Source of the DNA: Actinomycetes bacterium
GTDB lineage: Bacteria; Actinomycetota; Actinomycetes; Actinomycetales; Microbacteriaceae
Length of the DNA: 35,197 nt
Assembly (NCBI GenBank): GCA_030426515.1
Contig: JAUHYM010000008.1
Coordinates: 1 to 35,197, forward strand
Direction of reading: 5' to 3'
Below the pieces are notes generated by a model. It did not search any database and was not told where the DNA came from. It saw nothing but the letters and a program-made list of their open reading frames with translations. This document shows, one piece after another, positions 15,732 to 24,404 of this stretch. Numbering within the stretch: position 1 is the stretch's first letter; every line of letters starts with the position of its first letter. Both the position numbers and the translations under genes were made by a program.

Positions 15732-17056
15732 GCCGCCTCCCGCCGCGCGTCGTCGGCCGTCTCCGCCTGGGCGTGCGCCTCGGCAGCCAGGTCCGCGTGG
15801 ATGCGCTCGGTCATCGCCTCGACGTCGAACTCGAGCCGGGACGCGACGGTCGTGTACAGCGTCCCGTCGTACACGGTGCCGAGCACCGAGATCTCGCTGC
15901 GCGGATCCCCCGCCGGAAGGAAGGCGATGCGCGTCACCCGCGCATCGCCGAACCACAGCGGCCGATCCGAGAGCTGCATGAGCGTCGCATACCCCACCAT
16001 CCGTCCGCGGGGCCGCTCCGGCTTCTCCTCATTGCGCACGATCGCGCGCACCGTCGCACGGATGCCGGCCACGCGATCGGCGAGCGGCGCATCGGGCGCC
16101 GTATGCACTCGGGCCATCGAGACGTGGTTGCGGGAGTCGGCACCCGCGCCCGCACGGCGGTGCGAGACGGGCACCAGCATGTCGATCCCCCGGTCGTCGT
16201 CGTCGACCGCGCGGGTGGCGGCGGCCACGAGCAGGTCGGAGAGCGAGCCGCGCAAGCGCGCGGCCGCGCGGCCGGCGAGCGACGCGTCGACGTCGAACAT
16301 GGCGGTGCGCGTGTCCGGAAGCATCCGGTCGCGCATGCCGGTGCGGCGGATCCAGTACTCCTTGAACGGACGGATGCAGCGCCCGCCGGCACGCCGGGCT
16401 CGCTTGAGGAACGGCTTGCGCCAGTACTCGCGCCACGCCGCGGACGGGGTGGGGTTGGCCGCGAGAAAGCGTCGCAGAGCGACGACCGGGATCGTGAAGG
16501 GCGTCCGCGGCGCGCGCCCCGGGTGCGGCAGGGACGCCGCGTGGTCGGGTGCCTGCGGCTCGGTGAGCGTGACGCGCCTGATGACGCTGAATCCCCACTC
16601 GCCGTCGCCGACGACGTGGTGCATCCGTGCGCCGAGGGCGATCTCGCCCGTATCGAGGACGGTGAACCGCACATCCCACAGCGGGCGGTCCTGGGGCAGC
16701 GGCGGCCGGTCGAACCCGGCCAGCGCGGGGATGGTCTCTCCGGTAAGAGGCGTCGGTGTGTCGTCGAAGCTCACGTGATCGCGCAGGTCGAACTGCTCGT
16801 CCGGCACCCAGGCGGGCGTGGTGATCCCGAGCGGTGCGTGCATGAGCCGCATCGAGAACTCGGGCACGCGCGAGAGCGACGAGCGCAGTTGCGCGTGGAT
16901 CCGCTCGCGGTCGATGGTGCCGTCGGGGCGGAGGAAGGCCCCCCCGTCCATGACGATGACGGCGCCGATGTGCATCGCCTCGAAGACGAGGCTGTTGACG
17001 ATCTTCTGCTCGTCGAGTGTGCGGATCAGCTCGACGGTGACCGGGGTTCGGCTCAT
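15728..17056 (-). CDS. WS/DGAT-type acyltransferase within the polysaccharide operon
   Basis: 442 residues from the ATG at 17056 (4-nt overlap with the GT2 stop). It carries the HHxxxDG catalytic motif as HHVVGDG (146-152), preceded by RPLWDVRF with the PLW element (125-127) shared by wax ester synthase/diacylglycerol acyltransferases. Further on are NHVSMARVHT and the ordered sheet region typical of the condensation/PapA-like fold. Known relatives move acyl groups from acyl-CoA or carrier protein to alcohols, diacylglycerol, trehalose or phthiocerol. Tight coupling on both sides to glycosyltransferase and acetyltransferase genes suggests the acceptor is a glycan or glycolipid intermediate rather than a storage lipid. 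That is inference; the N-terminal histidine pair and overall length are normal for the family. Confidence 0.85.
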   Translation of the reverse strand: MSRTPVTVELIRTLDEQKIVNSLVFEAMHIGAVIVMDGGAFLRPDGTIDRERIHAQLRSSLSRVPEFSMRLMHAPLGITTPAWVPDEQFDLRDHVSFDDTPTPLTGETIPALAGFDRPPLPQDRPLWDVRFTVLDTGEIALGARMHHVVGDGEWGFSVIRRVTLTEPQAPDHAASLPHPGRAPRTPFTIPVVALRRFLAANPTPSAAWREYWRKPFLKRARRAGGRCIRPFKEYWIRRTGMRDRMLPDTRTAMFDVDASLAGRAAARLRGSLSDLLVAAATRAVDDDDRGIDMLVPVSHRRAGAGADSRNHVSMARVHTAPDAPLADRVAGIRATVRAIVRNEEKPERPRGRMVGYATLMQLSDRPLWFGDARVTRIAFLPAGDPRSEISVLGTVYDGTLYTTVASRLEFDVEAMTERIHADLAAEAHAQAETADDARREAA

Positions 17057-17973
17057 GACACAGCTCCTTCGGCTCGCAGCACGGGCACGCGCTGGGGGGA
17101 CCAGGGAGGGACGAACCGCTCGCCGACGAGCGGAACACGTGAGACATCGACGACACCCCGGACGAGCCCGCGCGCCATCGCGCGCTCGTGGGCGGCGGAG
17201 CCGCCGCGCCGTCGCGACCGGGCGATGCGCGCACCGGTGCGGCGGGTGAGCGTCCATCCGATGCGGACGCCGAACCACGGGTCCAGCCGCAGCCACTTGC
17301 CGACGAGGGCGCCCAGCCCCAGGCCGTAACCGCGGTGGAGGTCGACATAGGCGTCACCCACGCGCGTGTTGGCGTGCAGGACGACGCACTTGCCGTCGTG
17401 GACGACGTCGGGACCGGCGCGGAGGATGCGGATGAAGATGTCGAGATCCTCGGCGCCGGCGTGCTTCTGCCCCGCACCCATCAGGTCGTCGAACCCACCG
17501 AGCCGCAGCAGCACCTCACGCCGAAAGGCCATGACCGCGCCGTGGCCGGCGTCCAGCCCGCTCAGCGGCGTGGTGTAGCGCGCGGGGCGCGAGTAGGGCG
17601 CGTCGGCGGTCAGCGTGTGGTCGAGCATGCGGCCCGTCGCCGCGGCGACCGCGGGATCGTCGAAGCACGCGAGCAGGCGCTCGATCCAGCCGGCCGTGGG
17701 TCGGCAGTCATCATCGGTGAACACCACGAGCGGACGCGCCGCCGTGGTGATCCCGGCGTTCCGCGCGACCGAGAGACCCTTGCCTGCACGCACGTAGCCC
17801 ACGCCGGCCGCGTCGGCCACCTCGCGCGTCTCGTCGGTGTCGCTGGCGCTGTCGACGACGAGCACCTCGGCCTCGGGCGGTGATGCCGCCGCGATCGCGG
17901 CGAGCGCCTCGGCGAGCATGCCCGCGCGGTTGCGCGTGCAGACGATGATCGTGATGTCAGACGGCTGCGGCAT
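17053..17973 (-). CDS. Glycosyltransferase family 2
   Basis: 306 residues. The ATG at 17973 is used because the fold begins at once (SDITIIVCTRNRAG); longer frames upstream give Arg-rich shadow. GT-A motifs: VLVVDSASDTDET (nucleotide-binding), KGLSVARNAGI, VVFTDDDCRPTAGW (DxD-type metal site), AFRREVLLRLGGFDD and GAEDLDIFIRIL. It overlaps the end of the GT4 gene by 17 nt and the start of the WS/DGAT gene by 4 nt. It probably adds one sugar to the undecaprenyl-linked repeat; donor and linkage cannot be told from sequence. Confidence 0.9.
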   Translation of the reverse strand: MPQPSDITIIVCTRNRAGMLAEALAAIAAASPPEAEVLVVDSASDTDETREVADAAGVGYVRAGKGLSVARNAGITTAARPLVVFTDDDCRPTAGWIERLLACFDDPAVAAATGRMLDHTLTADAPYSRPARYTTPLSGLDAGHGAVMAFRREVLLRLGGFDDLMGAGQKHAGAEDLDIFIRILRAGPDVVHDGKCVVLHANTRVGDAYVDLHRGYGLGLGALVGKWLRLDPWFGVRIGWTLTRRTGARIARSRRRGGSAAHERAMARGLVRGVVDVSRVPLVGERFVPPWSPQRVPVLRAEGAVS

Positions 17974-19126
17974 CGCGCACCCCCGCCCGTGCGATGGCCT
18001 GCGCATAGGCGTCCACCAGAGCCTCGGCCGCCGCATCCCACGTCAACTCCGGCGCGTGGTCGAGCGCAGCGCCGCTCAGACGGGCGAGCTCGCTGCGGTC
18101 GGCGTCGAGCCGATCGAGCTGTCGGGTGAGTTCGGCGACGTCGCCGGGCGCGTGCAGCAGTCCCTGCACACCGTCGTCGAGGACGGCCCCTGCGGCGGTC
18201 GACACCAGCGGCACGCAGCCGGCGGCCTGCGCCTCGTAGGTGACCAGCGCACTGCCCTCTTCGAGCGAGGGCAGCACCATCACGTCCGCCGCGGCGAGGA
18301 CGGCGTCCACACGGTCGCTGAAGCCGACGACCTCCACCCGCGGGTGCGCCAGCAGCGGCGCGAGCATCTCCGCGTACGCGGGCAGCATTCGCCCGACGAT
18401 CACGAAGCTGCCCTCGGTCGACGCGGTCGAGTCCGTCCAGGCGCGCAGCGCGTGATGAAGCCCCTTGCGCGGCTCGGCGAGCCCGACGTACGCGACGCGC
18501 AGCGGCCGTCCGCCCCCGCGCACCCGCGCCCTGCGGGTGCCCGGCCGGTAGCCGTAGCGGTGCCGCAGGATGCGCTCGGGCGCGAAGCCCTCCGCCCGGA
18601 ACGACGCCGCGACCGGCTCCGACGGCGCGAGGATTCCGGTGACCGCGTCCCACTCCGCGACCTCCATCGCCAGGTGCGCCGGATCCTCGGTGTGTGCCGT
18701 CCGCTCGGCGTCGAGCCCGAGGCGGGAGACCTCGTCGGCGACCGTGCGCCACGCGTGGCTCGTGTGCGTGTTCGGCGCCTCCCGCACCGCGGCGATGCCG
18801 CGCTGCCTCGCCTCCCGGGCTGTGATCCCCGGGGCGAGGGGCCACAGGTGCACGATGTCCACCGGTCGCCGGGCGAGCACTCGCGCTGCGACCCGGTCAT
18901 GCCAGGCGAACGCCCGGTCTCGGCCGACCGCACGGTGCGGCACTCGCAGCGGGCCGGCCGCCAGGGACGCGGTCGTCGAAGCCGCACCCGGAACCGGACG
19001 CGCGTAGCTCGCCGCCACGAGATGGACCTCGTGACCGGCGCGGACCAGAGAGTCCGCCTGATTCCACGCGGTCCAGCCGATGCCCGGTGCGCCCAGCGCA
19101 TGCGGGAAGGACAACAGAACCCGCAT
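17957..19126 (-). CDS. Glycosyltransferase family 4
   Basis: 389 residues from the ATG at 19126, preceded by a G-rich ribosome site (CCGGGGGG). The start falls directly at MRVLLSFPHALGAPG, the first strand of a GT-B fold. Downstream are VDIVHLWPLAPG, LAPSEPVAASFRAEG, VAYVGLAEPRKGLHHAL and the donor-binding VMVLPSLEEGSALVTYEA with its EX7E spacing. It is the first gene of the leftward block that runs to the subtilisin gene. It is divergent from the Wzz-like gene across a 288-bp gap with several dyads. The sugar is unassigned. Confidence 0.92.
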   Translation of the reverse strand: MRVLLSFPHALGAPGIGWTAWNQADSLVRAGHEVHLVAASYARPVPGAASTTASLAAGPLRVPHRAVGRDRAFAWHDRVAARVLARRPVDIVHLWPLAPGITAREARQRGIAAVREAPNTHTSHAWRTVADEVSRLGLDAERTAHTEDPAHLAMEVAEWDAVTGILAPSEPVAASFRAEGFAPERILRHRYGYRPGTRRARVRGGGRPLRVAYVGLAEPRKGLHHALRAWTDSTASTEGSFVIVGRMLPAYAEMLAPLLAHPRVEVVGFSDRVDAVLAAADVMVLPSLEEGSALVTYEAQAAGCVPLVSTAAGAVLDDGVQGLLHAPGDVAELTRQLDRLDADRSELARLSGAALDHAPELTWDAAAEALVDAYAQAIARAGVRDAAAV

Positions 19127-19414
19127 CCGACCCCCCGGAGTGTGCGGAGCGGGAGCGGTTCCCCCGCTCCATCGCTTGACGGTCGCGCCGTCTGAGACAA
19201 GCGTGGGCGGCCGGAGGGCCGCAGAGCAACCCCTGCGCCCGGCTCCCACCAAAATGTCTCAAGCCCTTAACACTCCGGCAACACAACGCCGCCTCCGGGG
19301 CCCGAAGATGAAGACGGGGGAACGGAGCCGGCTTCGGCCTCATCCTCTGTTCAGCGCCACGGCGGCGGAAACACATCACCCAGTCGCCCGGGGGCGGGAC
19401 AGGGAGAAGAGACA
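19127..19414. promoter_or_regulatory. Divergent polysaccharide-locus control region with nested dyads
   Basis: This 288-bp gap has no convincing gene. It holds a perfect hairpin GGAGCGG-TTCCC-CCGCTCC (19152-19170), which would lie in the 5' leader of the leftward operon. A long-range dyad, TGAGACA (19193-19199) / TGTCTCA (19255-19261), has inner arms GTGGG (19203-19207) / CCCAC (19245-19249). Inside it lies a tight stem GCGGCC-GGAG-GGCCGC (19207-19222). Both operons must start here, but I could not fix a -35/-10 pair with confidence. A TTGACG at 19176-19181 lacks a good partner. Confidence 0.55.
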
Positions 19415-20344
19415 ATGGCCGTACCCAGGTACCTGCAGGTTCTGTGGTCGAGTAAATGGCTGCTGCTGGTCGGCGCCGTCGTCGCCGCGGTGGCGGCGTT
19501 CTTCGCGGGCTTCGCGATCGTCGACGGCAGAGTGCAGTCACGCGCGGTGCAGGAGTACACCGCCGAGACGACGCTGCTGGTCTCCAGCCCGTCCAGCAAC
19601 ATGTACCAGGCCGTCATCCCCGGCCAGGCGCTCGTCGAGGGGCAGACGCTCCCCGAGGAGACCGACCTGACCTCGAAGGCGATCCTGTACGCGTACATCA
19701 TCGCCGGCACCGAGATGCGCGATCGCGTCGAGGCGCGTGTGGGCGAGTTCGCCGATACGGAGGGACTCACCGCGCTGCGCCGCACGACCCAGCCCGGCGG
19801 CGACGAGGCGTTCCCCGGCCGGTACACGCTGCCGATCATCGCGGTGGTCGCCGGGTCGACCTCACCCGAGCGCGCCGAGGAGATCTCCGACGCGGCGGCG
19901 GACCTGTTCATGGCGGACGTGCTCGCCGAGCAGGACGCCTCGAACATCCCCAACGGGGACCGGGTGGAGCTCGCGGTGCTGGACACCGCCAGCGCCGAGG
20001 AGGTCGAGGGCTCGAACCCCGCCATCCCGATCGCCATCACGTTCGTCGGGGTGTTCCTGCTCTTCGTCGTCGCCGCCTTCGTGATCGAGGGCATCAAGAG
20101 CTCGCGGGCACGCAGGAAGCCCGCTGCCGCGGAGGAGAGCGCCGCGGACGACGACGAGCCCGAGGACACGCTCGAGGCCGAGGCGGACGCGGAGGTGGCG
20201 CCCGAGGCCGGGGAGCCTGCCACCGCACCAGGCACACGCGGCTCCCGTCGGCGCCGCAAGGCAGACACCGCCTCGGACGATGAGGAGAGCACCTCGGCCG
20301 ACGAGGAGAGCACCGTCGAGCACGAGCCGTCGTACACGCCCTGA
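19415..20344 (+). CDS. Wzz-like polysaccharide co-polymerase without kinase domain
   Basis: 309 residues. Two membrane segments (about 15-36 and 204-225) flank an extracytoplasmic alpha/beta region, the topology of Wzz/CapA-type chain-length regulators. YLQVLWSSKWLLLVG at the N-terminus and NPAIPIAIT before the second helix fit the Wzz pattern. Instead of a fused or adjacent tyrosine autokinase, the C-terminus (226-309) is a charged, very acidic tail with clusters such as DDDEPEDTLE and DDEESTSADEEST. A GGGAGAAGAG ribosome site precedes the ATG. It is the first gene of the rightward block, followed 12 bp later by the polymerase. It probably sets chain length of the polymer made by that polymerase. 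Confidence 0.85.
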   Translation: MAVPRYLQVLWSSKWLLLVGAVVAAVAAFFAGFAIVDGRVQSRAVQEYTAETTLLVSSPSSNMYQAVIPGQALVEGQTLPEETDLTSKAILYAYIIAGTEMRDRVEARVGEFADTEGLTALRRTTQPGGDEAFPGRYTLPIIAVVAGSTSPERAEEISDAAADLFMADVLAEQDASNIPNGDRVELAVLDTASAEEVEGSNPAIPIAITFVGVFLLFVVAAFVIEGIKSSRARRKPAAAEESAADDDEPEDTLEAEADAEVAPEAGEPATAPGTRGSRRRRKADTASDDEESTSADEESTVEHEPSYTP

Positions 20345-20356
20345 TCGGCGCGGATC

Positions 20357-21937
20357 GTGACTGACCTGGCCCCGATCGACGCCGAGGCGCCGCCCCGCGC
20401 GGCAGCCGGCGACGAGGCCGCCCGGCCGCGCACCGCCGGGCGCCAGGTGATCGCCGCCGTGCTGATCGCCGCGATCGCGCTGACCTCGGTGGTGCTCCTG
20501 CCGCCGCTCATCGCGGGCGGGGTGATGCTCACCGTCGCGGTGCTCTACCTGGCACGCCGCCTGGTGTTCACCTGGGTGGGAGGGCTGACGATCCTCGCCG
20601 CGGTCGTCATGTTCATCCCGGTGCGGCGGTACTCGCTGCCGATCCCCCTCCCCTTCGCCCTCGAGCCCTACCGCGTCGTGCTGATCCTGCTGCTGATCGC
20701 CGTGCTGGGCGCGCTGGTCCTCGACCGTACCCGACGGTGGCAGCCGGTCGCGTTCGGCTGGCCGATCGGGATCTTCGTGGGCACTCTCGTGGTGTCGGTG
20801 ATCGCCAACGGCACGAGCCTGGTCGAGCAGAGCCTCGCCTCGACCGCCGTGGGCGCCCTGGTGAACTACGGCATCCTTCTCTCGTCGTTCTTCATCGTGC
20901 GGCAGCTGGTGACCACCGAGCGCATCATGCGAGGGCTCCTGACGGGTCTGGTGTGGGCCGGGGTGATCGTGGCGATCTTCGCGACGTTCGAACGCGCCAC
21001 CCGCATCAACTTCTTCTGGCGGCTCTCGACCTTCCTGCCGCTGGATCTGCTCACCGACGAGAGCGCGGCCTTCCGGGCCGGCGGGTACCGCTCGTACGCC
21101 TCGGCGCAGCATCCGATCGCCCTGTCGGTCATGCTCTGCATGCTGATCCCCATCGCGATCTACCTCGCCCGATACGGGTCCCGTCCGCTGAACGAGATCA
21201 ACCGGCGCATCGTCTACGGCGGCGCCGTGCTGTTCCTCCTGCTGGGGGTCCTGTCGGCGGTGTCGCGCACGGCCGTGGTGGTGCTGGGCGTCATGGTGCT
21301 GCTGACGCTTCTCCTCCGCCCGATGCTGGGGATCACTCTGATCCTGCTCGGGCTGCCCGGCCTCGTCGCCGGGTACCTCATCCTGCCGAAGGTGTTCGAC
21401 GAACTCATCGGCTCGTTCCTCGACATCGATGCCCTCATCGCCTCGCAGCACACGTCAGCGGGCTGGGGCGGCGCCGGCCGCCTCGCCGATCTCGAACCCG
21501 CCATGGCCGAGGCACGGCAGTACCCGTTCTTCGGCACCGGGGTCGGCAGCCGCATCGTGATCGGCGACGACGCGAACGCGTTCATCCTCGACAACCAGGT
21601 GCTGGGCACCCTGCTCGAAGCCGGCGCGGTCGGGGTGTTCGGCCTCGCCGTGTTCGTGCTGACCCCGCCGATCCTGCTGCTGCGCTACGCGTTCACGACC
21701 GCCCGGAACGCACCCCGCTACGCGATGCTCGCCTTCGCGCTGTCGGTCTCGATGGCCGGGTACATCGCGGCACTGTTCTTCTACGACGCGTTCGGCTTCT
21801 ACCAGACGTTCTTCGTGCTCATGATGTTCCTCGCCTGTGGCGCCTGGCTGCTGACCGCGAGCCCGCCCGCGATCGCCGCTCGCGACGCCCGCGTCGCCGA
21901 CGACGAGGCGGTCACCCCGACGGAGGCGGTCGCGTGA
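20357..21937 (+). CDS. O-antigen ligase/Wzy-like polysaccharide polymerase
   Basis: 526 residues with a GTG start 12 bp after the preceding stop. About ten to twelve hydrophobic helices run from about residue 30 to 505. They are broken by one larger loop (about 330-425, with YPFFGTGVGSRIVIGDDANAF), the layout of the Wzy/WaaL (O-antigen ligase) superfamily. The central GGYRSYASAQHPIALSVML is typical of actinobacterial members. Such proteins join lipid-linked repeat units on the outer face of the membrane. Its position between the Wzz-like gene and a GT/flippase pair supports polymerase over ligase. The next gene starts within its stop codon (GTGA). Confidence 0.87.
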   Translation: MTDLAPIDAEAPPRAAAGDEAARPRTAGRQVIAAVLIAAIALTSVVLLPPLIAGGVMLTVAVLYLARRLVFTWVGGLTILAAVVMFIPVRRYSLPIPLPFALEPYRVVLILLLIAVLGALVLDRTRRWQPVAFGWPIGIFVGTLVVSVIANGTSLVEQSLASTAVGALVNYGILLSSFFIVRQLVTTERIMRGLLTGLVWAGVIVAIFATFERATRINFFWRLSTFLPLDLLTDESAAFRAGGYRSYASAQHPIALSVMLCMLIPIAIYLARYGSRPLNEINRRIVYGGAVLFLLLGVLSAVSRTAVVVLGVMVLLTLLLRPMLGITLILLGLPGLVAGYLILPKVFDELIGSFLDIDALIASQHTSAGWGGAGRLADLEPAMAEARQYPFFGTGVGSRIVIGDDANAFILDNQVLGTLLEAGAVGVFGLAVFVLTPPILLLRYAFTTARNAPRYAMLAFALSVSMAGYIAALFFYDAFGFYQTFFVLMMFLACGAWLLTASPPAIAARDARVADDEAVTPTEAVA

Positions 21938-22788
21938 CGCGCATGAGCGTCATCGTGCCGGCCCACGACGAGGGGCCGCTGGTGCGTGCCACCCTCGAGC
22001 GGATGCTGGCGCGCGCCGAGCCCGGCGAGTTCGAGGTGGTGGTCGTCGCCAACGGCTGCTCCGACGACACGGCCGCGCAGGCGCGCGCCGTGCCGGGGGT
22101 CACGGTCGTCGAGATCGACCGGCCCTCGAAGATCGCGGCCCTCAACGCGGGGGACGTCGCCGCCCGGACTCTGCCGCGCGCGTATGTCGACGCCGACGTC
22201 TCCATCGACACGGAGGCGCTGCGCGCGCTCGCCGACGCACTGACCGCCCCCTCTCCCCCGCGCGCGGCGGCGCCCACGCTGCGGATCGACAGCGCGCGCA
22301 GCAGTGCGGCGGTCCGCGCCTACTACCGGATCTGGGCGCTGTCGGACTACCGCGCGAGCGGGCACATCGGATCCGGCGTCTACGCCGTCAACGCCGAGGG
22401 CCGCTCCCGGTGGGACGTGTTCCCGGAGGTGATCGCGGACGACCGGTTCGTTCAGCAGCGGTTCCTTCCCGAGGAGCGGCACACCCTCACCGACCACTCG
22501 TTCACCGTCGCGGCCTCGGCCGACATGGCCTCGCACATCCGCCGCGGTGTGCGCATCGAGCGCGGCAACCGTGAGCTGCCCGCGCAGCTGCAGCTCGCCG
22601 ACCAGGATCCTGCCGCGCGCCGCTACGCGCGGCTGCTCCGGCGCGTCGGTCGGCGACCGTCGCTGTGGGCGAGCCTGCCCGCGTACGTCTACGGCTTCGG
22701 CATGGTGCAGCTGCGGGCACGGACCCCCCAGCGCGCCGCCGTGACCTGGGCTCGCGATGACACCCTGCGGGCGGCGGCGAGAGCATGA
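21934..22788 (+). CDS. Glycosyltransferase family 2
   Basis: 284 residues from the GTG at 21934, which overlaps the polymerase stop by 4 nt; an ATG at 21943 is the alternative. GT-A motifs begin at once: MSVIVPAHDEGPLV, VVVVANGCSDDTAA, KIAALNAGD and YVDADVSIDTEAL (DxD). HIGSGVYAVNAEGRSRWDVFPEVIADD follows as the acceptor-side loop with a catalytic acidic pair. It lies between polymerase and flippase genes, with an ATGA overlap to the latter. It probably contributes a sugar to the same repeat unit; specificity is unknown. Confidence 0.9.
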   Translation: MTRMSVIVPAHDEGPLVRATLERMLARAEPGEFEVVVVANGCSDDTAAQARAVPGVTVVEIDRPSKIAALNAGDVAARTLPRAYVDADVSIDTEALRALADALTAPSPPRAAAPTLRIDSARSSAAVRAYYRIWALSDYRASGHIGSGVYAVNAEGRSRWDVFPEVIADDRFVQQRFLPEERHTLTDHSFTVAASADMASHIRRGVRIERGNRELPAQLQLADQDPAARRYARLLRRVGRRPSLWASLPAYVYGFGMVQLRARTPQRAAVTWARDDTLRAAARA

Positions 22789-24404
22789 ACGCCACCGGCT
22801 CGAACCTCAGCCATCGCGCATCACGCGGGGCGGCGGTCACCGCGGGCGGACTCTGGCTGAAGACGCTCATCCAGCTCGCCTCGACCATGGTCCTCGCCCG
22901 CCTGCTGGAGCCGAGCGACTTCGGGCTGGTCGCGATGATCATGGCGATCGTCGGCGTCGCCGACCTCGTCCGCGACTTCGGGCTGACCGGCGCGATCGTG
23001 CAGTCGCGCGATCTCACCGGGCGTCAGTGGTCGAGCCTGCTCTGGTTCTCGACGCTGCTGGGGACGGTCCTCATGATCGCCGTGGCGGTCGCGGCTCCGC
23101 TGATCGCCGCGCTCTACGGAGAGCCGCGCCTGATCGTGCTGACGCTCGCCATCGCGCCCACCCTGCTGGCCAACGGCCTGGCCATGCCCATGCAGGCCGC
23201 CGTCCAGCGGCGCCTGGAGTTCGGCACGCTCGCGATGATCGACGTCGTCGCGATGGCCGTCGGCGTGGTGCTCTCAATCCTCACCGCGTGGATCGGCTGG
23301 GGCGTGTGGTCGCTGGTCGTGCTGGCAGGGGCGGGGCAGCTCTACCGGCTGGTGGCGCTGTGGATCGCCGCGAAGCCGCACTTCGGGCCGCCGCGCATCA
23401 GCCGCGACATCCGGCCGTTCGTCAGCACCGGCGGCAGCATCTTCGGGGTGCAGCTGCTCAACTACGCGGCACGAAACCTCGACAACGTCATCATCGGGCA
23501 GCAGCTCGGATCCGCCGCGCTCGGCCAGTACTCCCGCGCGTACGCGCTGTTCCTGCTGCCGCAGCAGCAGCTCACCGCGCCGCTGGGGCGCGTCGCTCTT
23601 CCGGTGCTGTCGCGGCTGCAGGACGACGGCGAGCGATATCGGCGGTATGTGCGCAGCGCGCTCGCGGTGATCGGCTACCTGGCACTGCCCGCCTACGCGA
23701 TCGCCGCGGCGGTCGCCGAGCCGCTCATGTTCGTGCTGCTCGGACCGGGCTGGGGCCAGGCCGCTCAGGTGTTCGCGCTGCTCGCGATCGCCGGTGTCGC
23801 GCAGGCCGTCGGCAACGTGCAGGGCTGGATCTACATCAGCCTGGGGCGCGCGCACCGGCAGCTCGTGTACTACCTCGTGACCCGGCCCATCGTGATCGCC
23901 TCGTTCTTCGTCGGCATCGCCTGGAACGGCATGAACGGCCTCGCGCTGCTGTACGGCATCGTCACCGCGGTGCTGCTGGTGCCCGGGTTCGCCGTCGCGA
24001 TCCACGGCACCTTTCTGCGCGGCTGGGGCGACATCGCCGCTCCGCTGGTGCGCCCGGCGGTGGTGGCGGTGCTCTCGTTCGGCGCCGCCTACGGCACCGC
24101 CCTGTGGACCGACGCGCTCCCCGACCTCGTCCAGGTGATCGCCGGCGGTCTGGCCGGCGCCGCCGTACTCGCCGCCGCAGCCGCCCTGCCGGTCTATCGG
24201 CGCGACTACGCCATGATGCTCGACTTCGTCCGCCGCGCCCGCAAGCCGCGCGGCGACGACACCACGCCCGCCGCCGGGTCGGACCTGCCGGTGGATGCGC
24301 CGGCGGCAGCCGCCGGCATCGACGAGCCGTCCCAGGCCGAGCTCGAGACCATCGAGGATGTCGCCCGAGAGCAGGCATCCCGTCACGAAGAGGAACGACG
24401 ATGA
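22785..24404 (+). CDS. Wzx-like polysaccharide flippase (MOP superfamily)
   Basis: 539 residues with about 12-14 hydrophobic helices over residues 15-475. The start SHRASRGAAVTAGGLWLKTL and the segment ARLLEPSDFGLVAMIMAIV are characteristic of the polysaccharide biosynthesis/MviN-like export family (lipid-linked oligosaccharide flippases). LDNVIIGQQLGSAALGQYS is a further family hallmark. A soluble, Pro/Ala- and acid-rich tail (about 480-539) extends past the last helix. The gene overlaps both neighbours by 4 nt (ATGA). It would move undecaprenyl-linked repeat units across the membrane before polymerisation. Confidence 0.92.
   Translation: MNATGSNLSHRASRGAAVTAGGLWLKTLIQLASTMVLARLLEPSDFGLVAMIMAIVGVADLVRDFGLTGAIVQSRDLTGRQWSSLLWFSTLLGTVLMIAVAVAAPLIAALYGEPRLIVLTLAIAPTLLANGLAMPMQAAVQRRLEFGTLAMIDVVAMAVGVVLSILTAWIGWGVWSLVVLAGAGQLYRLVALWIAAKPHFGPPRISRDIRPFVSTGGSIFGVQLLNYAARNLDNVIIGQQLGSAALGQYSRAYALFLLPQQQLTAPLGRVALPVLSRLQDDGERYRRYVRSALAVIGYLALPAYAIAAAVAEPLMFVLLGPGWGQAAQVFALLAIAGVAQAVGNVQGWIYISLGRAHRQLVYYLVTRPIVIASFFVGIAWNGMNGLALLYGIVTAVLLVPGFAVAIHGTFLRGWGDIAAPLVRPAVVAVLSFGAAYGTALWTDALPDLVQVIAGGLAGAAVLAAAAALPVYRRDYAMMLDFVRRARKPRGDDTTPAAGSDLPVDAPAAAAGIDEPSQAELETIEDVAREQASRHEEERR

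Noticed and set aside
19176..19204. Promoter with TTGACG as -35 for the Wzz-like gene
   Set aside because: No acceptable -10 hexamer at 16-19 bp, and it would leave a leader over 200 nt; kept only as a note in the control-region entry.
19862..21451. 529-codon antisense frame opposite the Wzz-like and polymerase genes
   Set aside because: Low-complexity Asp/His/Gln/Arg translation and no homology pattern; shadow of membrane-protein codons.
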